Below, piece after piece: positions 54,953 through 61,756 of a stretch of DNA of 64,000 bases (the stretch's first letter is position 1; every line of letters begins with the position of its first letter). The notes beneath the pieces are model-generated. The model ran no database searches and was not told the origin of the DNA. It saw only the letters and a list, made by a program, of their open reading frames with translations. This DNA comes from Comamonas sp. (GTDB lineage Bacteria; Pseudomonadota; Gammaproteobacteria; Burkholderiales; Burkholderiaceae_C). The DNA lies in assembly GCA_031277805.1 (NCBI GenBank), contig JAITLR010000009.1:496001-560000 (forward strand), read 5' to 3'. A program made the position numbers and the translations under genes.

Positions 54953-56028
54953 ACGGCTTTATCGAAGCTCGCCTGCAACTGGCACGCGCTGATTTTTCCC
55001 TCGATGTCGATTTGAAATTGCCCGGCCACGGCGTCACTGCGCTGTTCGGGCCTTCGGGCTGTGGCAAGACCACCTGTCTGCGCAGCCTGGCAGGTCTGGA
55101 GCGTGCCCAGGGCCGCGTCACGGTCAACCAGAAAATCTGGCAGGACGATCAGAGCAGGCAATGGCTGCCCACGCATCAGCGCGCGCTGGGCTATGTGTTT
55201 CAGGAGGCCAGCCTGTTTGCGCATCTCTCGGTGCAAAAAAACATAGCCTACGGCTTGAAGCGCACACCCGCGGAGCGCCGCAAGATTTCGCGCGAGCACG
55301 CCGTGGAGTTGCTGGGCATAGGCCATTTGCTGGAGCGCATGCCAGCCACGCTGTCGGGTGGCGAGCGCCAACGCGTGGCCATTGCGCGCGCCCTGGCCAC
55401 CAGCCCCGAGGTGCTGCTGATGGATGAACCCCTGGCCGCACTCGATGCCCAGCGCAAGGCCGAGGTCCTGCCTTATCTGGAGCAGTTGCAGCGCCAGCTG
55501 CAGATTCCCATCGTCTATGTCAGCCACTCCATGGACGAAGTCGCGCGTCTGGCCCAGCACATGGTGCTGCTGAATGCCGGCCGCGTACTGGCCCAGGGCT
55601 CGGTGACAGAGCTGCTGTCCAACCTGGATCTGCCGCTGGCCCATGGTGATGTCGCATCCAGCGTGGTGCATGCCAGCGTCCAGAGCCATGACGCAGCCGA
55701 CCATCTGAGCACATTGCTCTTTGACGGTGGCCAGCTGCAGCTGGTCATGGCCAGACCGCGCCCGGTGGGCAGCCAGGTCCAGCTGCGCGTGCAGGCCCGC
55801 GATGTCAGCCTGAGCCTGAGCCGCCCCGAAGCCAGCAGCATTCTCAACATCCTGCCCATGCAGGTGCTGAACCTGCGCGAGGACGGACCGGGGCAAACCA
55901 TGGTCTCGCTACAGGCCGGCAACACCCGTCTGCTGGCACGCATTACCCAGCACTCGGCCCGGGCACTGGCGCTGCAGACCGGCATGCGGGTCTATGCACA
56001 GATCAAGGGCATGGCTTTACTCGACTAA
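54949..56028 (+). CDS. modC: Molybdate ABC transporter, ATP-binding protein
   Basis: The 359-residue ATPase has Walker A FGPSGCGKTTCLRSLAG, Q-loop YVFQEASLF, signature LSGGERQRVAIARALA, Walker B VLLMDEPLAALDAQRK and H-loop YVSHSMDEVARLA. The C-terminal TOBE/Mop domain (about 290-355) binds molybdate and gives feedback inhibition. It lies at the end of modABC, with a family 1 repeat directly behind its stop. Confidence 0.95.
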   Translation: MNGFIEARLQLARADFSLDVDLKLPGHGVTALFGPSGCGKTTCLRSLAGLERAQGRVTVNQKIWQDDQSRQWLPTHQRALGYVFQEASLFAHLSVQKNIAYGLKRTPAERRKISREHAVELLGIGHLLERMPATLSGGERQRVAIARALATSPEVLLMDEPLAALDAQRKAEVLPYLEQLQRQLQIPIVYVSHSMDEVARLAQHMVLLNAGRVLAQGSVTELLSNLDLPLAHGDVASSVVHASVQSHDAADHLSTLLFDGGQLQLVMARPRPVGSQVQLRVQARDVSLSLSRPEASSILNILPMQVLNLREDGPGQTMVSLQAGNTRLLARITQHSARALALQTGMRVYAQIKGMALLD

Positions 56029-56131
56029 CCCCCTGAGGGGCTGCGCCGCTTCCCCCTCTCTCTACGGGAGGGGGACGACAGCCTCGCTGCGGGGCGGCGG
56101 GGCCGCCTAGGCCCTTGCTTGCTGTCCCTCG
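56029..56131 (+). repeat. Intergenic 3'-end repeat, family 1, copy D
   Basis: It begins CCCCCTGAGGGGCTGCGCCG immediately after the modC stop. It then has a CCCCCTCTCTC...GAGGGGG pair with a long stem, a GGGGCGGCGGGGCCGCC run and an end near TTGCTGTCCCTCG. It is closest to copy B (15254). Confidence 0.75.
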
Positions 56132-56217
56132 CTTGGAGTGCGCCGGTTTTTGACTGGGTATCTGCCGGTTTTAGCCGCGCTGGCACTTTGGATTGGACAG
56201 ATCACTATCATCAGCCC

Positions 56218-57084
56218 ATGACCGAATCCGCCTGCCCCCTGCCCGCAACCGAAGCTCTGACAGCCCTGCAAAGCCATGCTGTGACGTTCTACAACGCCAG
56301 GCAGGTTCAGGCGCAGCAGCGTGTGCTGGCGGCCGAAGTGCCGATTGCGCTGGTCTTCAACGGCATCTCGCACGCGGTGATGATGGGCTCGCCCGGCGAT
56401 GTGCAGGACTTTGCGCTGGGCTTTGCGCTGACCGAAGGCATCATCGACAGCGCAGCCGATTGCTATGGCATCGAATCCCGGCCCGTGGCAGCCGCCGATG
56501 CGGGCTTGCCGGATGGTATGGACGGCATTGAAGTGCAGCTGGAGATTGCCTCGCGCTGCTTTGCGCGGCTCAAAGACCGCCGCCGCAGCATGACGGGGCG
56601 CACGGGCTGCGGCGTCTGCGGTGTGGAGAGCTTCGCGGCGCTGGATCTGAGTTTCGATGCCCTGCCGGCCCATGACTGGGTACACCGCGTGGATGCGACC
56701 ACCGTGCTCAAGGCCATTGACACCCTGCCACCACACCAGATCCTCAATGCCGAAGCCGGTGCCATCCACGCCGCGGGCTGGGCCACGCTGGATGGCGAGA
56801 TCACCGATGTGCTCGAAGACGTGGGCCGCCATAACGCGCTGGACAAGCTGATCGGGCGCCTGGCACGCACCGGGCGATTGGGGCAAGCCGGCTTTGTCGT
56901 TCTATCGAGCCGCGGCAGTCACGAGCTGGTGCGCAAATGCGCCAAGGTCGGCATCGCGGCTCTGGCCACGATTTCCGCGCCCACGGCCATGGGCGTGCGC
57001 ATGGCCGAGCTCACGGGCCTGCGTTTCTGGGGCCTGTGCCGCCCGCCCAAGGCCGTGCTGTATGCAGCCGGCCGCAAAGCCTGA
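56218..57084 (+). CDS. fdhD: Formate dehydrogenase accessory sulfurtransferase FdhD
   Basis: FdhD moves sulfur from IscS to the molybdenum cofactor of formate dehydrogenase, which is needed for activity. The 288 residues show the redox CxxC as Cys131/Cys134 in GRTGCGVCGVESF. FDALP, NAEAGAIHAAGWATLDGE, LEDVGRHNALDKLIG and GFVVLSSRGSHELVRKCAKV are also typical. The start MTESACPLP at 56218 was chosen since the upstream frame runs into the repeat. Formate dehydrogenase itself is not in the window. Placement behind modABC links molybdate supply with formate dehydrogenase maturation. Confidence 0.93.
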   Translation: MTESACPLPATEALTALQSHAVTFYNARQVQAQQRVLAAEVPIALVFNGISHAVMMGSPGDVQDFALGFALTEGIIDSAADCYGIESRPVAAADAGLPDGMDGIEVQLEIASRCFARLKDRRRSMTGRTGCGVCGVESFAALDLSFDALPAHDWVHRVDATTVLKAIDTLPPHQILNAEAGAIHAAGWATLDGEITDVLEDVGRHNALDKLIGRLARTGRLGQAGFVVLSSRGSHELVRKCAKVGIAALATISAPTAMGVRMAELTGLRFWGLCRPPKAVLYAAGRKA

Positions 57085-57169
57085 GCAAGTCACGCCGCTG
57101 AAGGCAAGCGACTAAAATCGCGGCACTCTGGACTTCCTCCAGAACTGAAACAGCCCCTGGATATACACC

Positions 57170-57574
57170 ATGAACCGCTGCACCATCTCTGTCTTGAACC
57201 GCCGACTGTTTGGCTCGGCCCTGCTGGCTGCGGCCGCCAGCGCCAGTCTGCCGGCCCTGACCCAAGGTTTGCCGTCCAACGATACGCGCAACTTTCCGCC
57301 CACGGCGCTGTTCGGTGAACTCGCCATCACCAACTTCCCCGAAGTGGCCATCAACGGCAGCCCCATACGCACCACACCGGGCTTTCGTCTGTTCAGCCAG
57401 GAGCGCAGCATTGTCTTTGCCAGCAACTACGCAGGCCAGAAGATGCTGGTCGGCTATGTGATCGAGCCCCAGACCCAGGGCCTGCACACGGCCTGGATTC
57501 TGACGCCCGCCGAGATCGAAAAATACAAGCCCATTCAGCCGCGCACCTTGCTGCAGCGCGTCTTTGGCAGCTGA
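57170..57574 (+). CDS. Small secreted protein of unknown function
   Basis: The 134-residue protein has an N-terminal signal peptide (RRLFGSALLAAAASASLPAL) and a mature part of about 105 residues. The mature part is beta-rich: FPPTALFGELAITNFPEVAI, GFRLFSQERSIVFASNYAGQ, QKMLVGYVIEPQTQGL. It ends in PAEIEKYKPIQPRTLLQRVF. The Arg pair suggests possible Tat export but no cofactor site is seen. I do not recognise the family. It stands alone between fdhD and miaB; no functional link is implied. Confidence 0.7.
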   Translation: MNRCTISVLNRRLFGSALLAAAASASLPALTQGLPSNDTRNFPPTALFGELAITNFPEVAINGSPIRTTPGFRLFSQERSIVFASNYAGQKMLVGYVIEPQTQGLHTAWILTPAEIEKYKPIQPRTLLQRVFGS

Positions 57575-57731
57575 TTCCGGCGGAACTGACCGCTATTGAT
57601 TCAGAAGCTGTTTGCGTCTGATATGCAAGCAGCTCAAGCTGTTTACACATTCAAACCAAGTAATGGCGTGCGCCAGCCGCTATGACTTTGCGCTTGCAAG
57701 CACTGCAAGCCTTACCCTACAAGAGCGCCCC

Positions 57732-59060
57732 ATGAGCAAAAAAGTCTTTATCAAAACCTTTGGCTGCCAGATGAACGAGTACGACTCGGACAAGATGGCC
57801 GACGTGCTGGGTGCTGCCCAGGGTTACGAGCCCACGCAGGACGTGGAAGAAGCCGACCTGATTCTGTTCAACACCTGCTCGGTGCGCGAAAAGGCGCAGG
57901 AGAAAGTATTCAGCGACCTGGGCCGCATCCGCCACCTCAAGGAAAAGGGCGTGCTCATCGGCGTGGGCGGCTGCGTGGCCAGCCAGGAGGGTGCCGAAAT
58001 CATCAAGCGCGCACCCTTTGTGGATGTGGTCTTCGGCCCTCAGACCCTGCACCGCCTGCCCGAGCTGCTCAACGCCCGCGCGGCCAAGGCCAAGCCCCAG
58101 GTCGATATCAGCTTCCCCGAGATCGAGAAGTTCGACCACCTGCCGCCCGCGCGCGTGGAAGGCGCCTCGGCCTTTGTCTCCATCATGGAAGGCTGCTCCA
58201 AGTACTGAAGCTACTGCGTCGTGCCCTATACGCGCGGCGAGGAAGTCAGCCGCCCGTTCGAGGACGTACTGGTCGAGGTCGCGGGCCTGGCCGACCAGGG
58301 TGTCAAGGAGGTCACGCTGCTGGGCCAGAACGTGAATGCCTACCTGGGCAAGATGGGCGACACCACCGAGATGGCCGACTTTGCCCTGCTGCTCGAATAC
58401 GTGGCAGAGATTCCCGGCATCGAGCGCATCCGCTACACCACCAGCCACCCCAACGAGTTCACGCCGCGATTGATCGAAGCCTACGCCAAGATCCCCAAGC
58501 TGGTCAGCCACCTGCACCTGCCCGTGCAGCACGGCTCGGACAAGATCCTCATGGCCATGAAGCGCGGTTACACGGCCATGGAATACAAGAGCACCATCCG
58601 CAAGTTGCGCGCCATCCGCCCCGATCTGGCCATGAGCAGCGATTTCATCGTGGGCTTCCCCGGCGAGACCGAGGAAGACTTCCAGAAGATGATGAAGCTC
58701 ATCCACGACGTGCGCTTCGACAACAGCTTCAGCTTCATCTTCAGCCCGCGCCCCGGCACGCCCGCGGCCAACCTGCACGACGACACGCCGCACGAGGTCA
58801 AGCTGCGCCGCCTGCAAGAGCTGCAGGCCGTCATCAACAACAACATCAAGGAGATCAGCGAGGAGCGCGTGGGCACGGTCCAGCGCCTGCTGGTCGAGGG
58901 CGTCTCCAAACGCGACGGCAGCGAGCTCATGGGCCGCACCGAGTGCAACCGCGTGGTGAACTTCCCCGGCAACGAGCGCCTGATCGGCCAGCTCATCGAC
59001 GTGAAGATCACCGAAGCCAAGGCCTACACCTTGCGCGGTGAAGTGGTGACACAGGGCTGA
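57732..59060 (+). CDS. miaB: MiaB tRNA methylthiotransferase with an in-frame TGA at codon 159 (possible selenocysteine)
   Basis: MiaB adds a methylthio group to isopentenyl-adenosine 37 of tRNAs using two [4Fe-4S] clusters. The frame from ATG 57732 encodes 442 residues, normal for MiaB, if TGA 58206-58208 is read through. Domain order: UPF0004 with Cys12 ([14 protein letters not shown]), Cys49 ([13 protein letters not shown]) and Cys81 ([10 protein letters not shown]); radical SAM with the triad Cys155-TGA159-Cys162 ([22 protein letters not shown]); then the TRAM domain at the end. The TGA replaces the second Cys of CxxxCxxC, which holds the SAM cluster. No other frameshift or stop is seen. 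It can be a selenoprotein, a nonsense mutant or a base error (TGC to TGA). A SECIS-like hairpin follows at 58230. Confidence 0.9.
58206..58208 (+). other. In-frame TGA in miaB, candidate selenocysteine codon
   Basis: The codon lies between TAC (Tyr158) and AGC (Ser160). The MiaB family has Cys at this position. One C-to-A change from TGC explains it. If termination occurs, the product is a 158-residue fragment without a SAM cluster. Confidence 0.5.
58230..58257 (+). promoter_or_regulatory. SECIS-like stem-loop downstream of the miaB TGA
   Basis: A58230-T58257, C-G and G-C pairs, one C-C mismatch (58233/58254), then GCGGC (58234-58238) with GCCGC (58249-58253). The 10-nt loop is GAGGAAGTCA. 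The loop starts 30 nt after the TGA and its first base is G. Both agree with the published bacterial SECIS model (loop 16-37 nt from the UGA with a guanine in the first two loop bases). The stem is GC-rich and could be chance in a GC-rich gene. Confidence 0.4.
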
Positions 59061-59072
59061 TGCAACCCAGCC

Positions 59073-59113
59073 TGGCCTGGCAGCAGCCCGCAAACCGGGC
59101 GGCTGCCAGGCCA
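59073..59113 (+). terminator. Strong hairpin after miaB
   Basis: TGGCCTGGCAGC and GCTGCCAGGCCA form a 12-bp perfect outer stem, extended by GCCCG/CGGGC inside. The tail is GTCATTTCC, only weakly U-rich. It sits 12 nt after the miaB stop codon and before the convergent XRE gene. Confidence 0.65.
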
Positions 59114-59138
59114 GTCATTTCCTTCCAAAGATTCAGGT

Positions 59139-59543
59139 TCAAGACTGTGGCGTGACTCCGTGCACGCGTGCAAAGGTCAGAATCACTTCGCGGATCAGCT
59201 TGCGCTGCGGGGGCGGCAGCTGCAAGAACGCATCAAAGGTCTCGCGCTCCAGATAGCCTATGTCCTGCTCCCAACGCTTGCGGTGCTGCTGCACCGAGTG
59301 GCGCACCGCCTCGCCATAGCGCAGCACCTCGGGCTCGATTTTCAGCACGTTGGCCAGAACCACGAGCTTGTCCTGCGCGGGAATCGCCTCGCCGCGCAGC
59401 CAGCGCGATACCGCCTGGAATGTGACGGAGCGGCCCCAGTAATGGGTGTTGAATAAATTCAGCAGTACACCGGGCCTGGGGTCCAGACCTGCGGCCACCA
59501 TGGCCTGGCGCAACCGCTGCGCGAACTCGAGCTTGTTATCCAT
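59139..59543 (-). CDS. XRE-like helix-turn-helix regulator
   Basis: The 134-residue protein has a phage-repressor-like N-terminal helix-turn-helix (LEFAQRLRQAMVAAGLDPRP, VTFQAVSRWLRGEAIPAQDK, LVVLANVLKIEP). A helical C-terminal part ends in PQRKLIREVILTFARVHG. The recognition helix is SVTFQAVSRWLRG. No peptidase or ligand domain is visible. It is divergent from the GGDEF-EAL gene across an AT-rich gap, so it may control that gene. Confidence 0.75.
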   Translation of the reverse strand: MDNKLEFAQRLRQAMVAAGLDPRPGVLLNLFNTHYWGRSVTFQAVSRWLRGEAIPAQDKLVVLANVLKIEPEVLRYGEAVRHSVQQHRKRWEQDIGYLERETFDAFLQLPPPQRKLIREVILTFARVHGVTPQS

Positions 59544-59715
59544 GCCCGAACGCTAAATATTCACACGATTTTTTATTAACCTTCTGTAATATTATTCATT
59601 GAATTGTTGATTTAATGATGAACACATTGAAGGCGTGAAAAAGATGAGCCCAAGGGGAAGAGACAGCAAAAACACCGGCTGAGATGCCGTCAGAAGAAGA
59701 GGATGGGAGGGACAC
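59544..59715. promoter_or_regulatory. AT-rich divergent control region
   Basis: The 172-nt gap between the XRE and GGDEF-EAL genes contains about 80 nt of AT-rich sequence (AATATT, TTTTTTATTAA, TAATATTATT) against the GC-rich background. The plus-strand end has GGGAGGG before the ATG. It should hold both promoters. No c-di-GMP riboswitch is recognised. Confidence 0.5.
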
Positions 59716-61497
59716 ATGATGCGAAACACACAAGCAGCGACCAATGACTGGGATAGCTCGCAAAAATGTGGGCTATCACTGCTGAATCAACAGCTGATCG
59801 ATGTACGCCAGGAACTCGATGACCTGAAAACGGCATTGAACGCACATGCCATCGTGGCCGTGACCGACGCGCGTGGCGTCATTACCCAGGTCAACGAAAC
59901 GTTCTGCCAGATTTCCCGGTATGCACAGCACGAGCTGATCGGCCGTACCCACCGCATCATCAATTCAGGACAGCACTCCAAGGCGTTCTTCCTGAACCTG
60001 TGGACAACCATTTCCTCGGGTGAAGTCTGGCATGGCGAGATCTGCAACCGGGCCAAGGACGGATCGCTGTACTGGATGCATACCACCATCGTGCCCTTCA
60101 TCGGCACCACAGGCAGACCCGAGCGGTATATCGCCATCCAGGCCGACATCACCCAACGCAAGCAAGCCGAGCAGCAGGTCAGCCATCTGGCGCTGCACGA
60201 TGCGCTCACGGGGTTGCCCAACCGGGTTCTGCTGGCCGAGCGCCTGCAGCAAACCATGGCAGCCATCGGCCGAAATCGCCGCTTCGGGGCACTGATGCTG
60301 CTGGACCTCGACAATTTCAAGGATATCAACGACCGGCTGGGCCACAGCCTGGGGGACGAGTTGCTGCGTCAGGTCGCCCATAGATTGCATCACTGCGTGT
60401 GCGCAAGCGATACCGTGGCGCGTGTTGGCGGCGATGAATTCGTCATCCTGCTGAACGACCTGGATGCCGACCCTGGCCAGGCCAGGGTCCGCGCCCATGC
60501 CATGGCCGAGCGGATTCAGCAGGCGCTGGCATCAGGCTTCAATCTCAGCGGACAGCAGGTGCACTCTTCCTCCAGCATCGGACTGCTGCTGATGGGTGAT
60601 GCCGAACAAGAGCAAGAGGAGCTGATGAGGCTGGCCGACATGGCTCTCTACAAGGCCAAGGCCCGGGGCCGCAACAATGTCTATGCGTTCGATCCGCAGT
60701 TGCAAGCCGAGGCTCAGGATCGCGCCAGTCTGGCCAGCGACCTGCGCGAGGCCCTGTCGCACGAGGATATCGGCCTGCATCTGCTGTTCCAGCCCGTGGT
60801 CGACCTGTTGCAGCGGCCGCTGGGCTGGGAGGCGCTGCTGCGCTGGCAGCACCCCACAAAGGGTCTGCTGACCCCCGATGCCTTTATCGAGCAGGCAGAG
60901 CAGACAGGTCTGGCCTTTCCTCTGGGACAGTGGGTGCTGCAGGCCGCCTGCCGGCAACTGGCGCAATGGAGCCATGTTCCCGGCGCGGCGCACTGGAGTC
61001 TGGCCGTCAACGTCAGCACGCGACAGTTTCAGGACCCTCTTTTCGTCTCCAGCGTGCAGAGTGCCCTGGAAAGCACAGGTGCCAGCCCCGATCTGCTGCG
61101 CCTTGAACTGGCAGAGAGCATGTTTCTCATTGATATCGAGAGCAGCATCCTCAAGATGCAGGAGCTGCAGGTTCTGGGCGTGCGCTTTGCGCTGGATGAC
61201 TTGGGCACCGGCTATTCGTCACTGACCTGTCTCCAGCGGCTGCCACTGAATCAGCTCAAGGTAGACCACTCCTTTGTCCAGGGCCTGCCGGGCGACCCCG
61301 GCAATGCAGCCATCACGGCCACCATCCTGGCCCTGGCGCGCGCACTGAATCTGAAGGTCGTTGCGGAAGGGGTGGAGAACGCGGCCCAACTGGGTTTTCT
61401 GCGGCAGCAGGGCTGCGATGCCTTTCAGGGCCATCTGTTCGGCAAGCCCATGCCCGCCTCGGAGGCAGAGAGGTATTTCATGCGGCCAAAGCCCTGA
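59716..61497 (+). CDS. PAS-GGDEF-EAL cyclic-di-GMP signalling protein
   Basis: The 593-residue soluble protein has domains in order: a short coiled lead; a PAS domain (about 40-150, VAVTDARGVITQVNETFCQI); GGDEF (about 160-325) with intact VARVGGDEFVILLND; EAL (about 340-590) with intact GWEALLRWQHPT, LELAESMFLID, RFALDDLGTGYSSL and KVVAEGVENAAQL. Both catalytic sites look complete, so it could make and break c-di-GMP, with PAS input deciding. No membrane segment is present. The gene starts at ATG 59716 with an ATG right after; GGGAGGG precedes it. No partner genes follow. Confidence 0.93.
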   Translation: MMRNTQAATNDWDSSQKCGLSLLNQQLIDVRQELDDLKTALNAHAIVAVTDARGVITQVNETFCQISRYAQHELIGRTHRIINSGQHSKAFFLNLWTTISSGEVWHGEICNRAKDGSLYWMHTTIVPFIGTTGRPERYIAIQADITQRKQAEQQVSHLALHDALTGLPNRVLLAERLQQTMAAIGRNRRFGALMLLDLDNFKDINDRLGHSLGDELLRQVAHRLHHCVCASDTVARVGGDEFVILLNDLDADPGQARVRAHAMAERIQQALASGFNLSGQQVHSSSSIGLLLMGDAEQEQEELMRLADMALYKAKARGRNNVYAFDPQLQAEAQDRASLASDLREALSHEDIGLHLLFQPVVDLLQRPLGWEALLRWQHPTKGLLTPDAFIEQAEQTGLAFPLGQWVLQAACRQLAQWSHVPGAAHWSLAVNVSTRQFQDPLFVSSVQSALESTGASPDLLRLELAESMFLIDIESSILKMQELQVLGVRFALDDLGTGYSSLTCLQRLPLNQLKVDHSFVQGLPGDPGNAAITATILALARALNLKVVAEGVENAAQLGFLRQQGCDAFQGHLFGKPMPASEAERYFMRPKP

Positions 61498-61515
61498 ACC
61501 CAGGAAAATAACTTT

Positions 61516-61568
61516 GATAGCATTTGGCGCTTTGCAGTAAGGCCTTTCAAGCTGATCAAGCTTGAATC
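61516..61568 (+). repeat. GATAGC-type short intergenic repeat (family 2) after the GGDEF-EAL gene
   Basis: It begins GATAGCATTTGGCGCTTTGC and continues to TCAAGCT GATCA AGCTTGA, a 7-bp stem with a 5-nt loop. It is in the 259-nt gap before the last gene. The rest of the gap shows nothing I recognise. Confidence 0.45.
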
Positions 61569-61756
61569 AATGGCTCGATCCGCATGCTTGATCTGCGGGC
61601 AGAGAGCGGGCCTCTGCCCGCCATCAAGCCATGGCGCCACATCGCCAAACCCATCTGCACCCATTTGCAAAAAACGCAGCCATCGGCCAAACAGGCCCTT
61701 GCTGCCGCTAGGATGGTAGTTTTTCCAGGGCTACGCCCGCTTTCTGCCAAAAATCC

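Noticed and set aside
58221..59060. The second half of miaB as a separate gene
   Set aside because: It would start inside the conserved radical-SAM segment without a ribosome binding site; it is the same frame as the first half, broken only by the TGA.
59581..59715. c-di-GMP riboswitch before the GGDEF-EAL gene
   Set aside because: The conserved GEMM core bases are not present.
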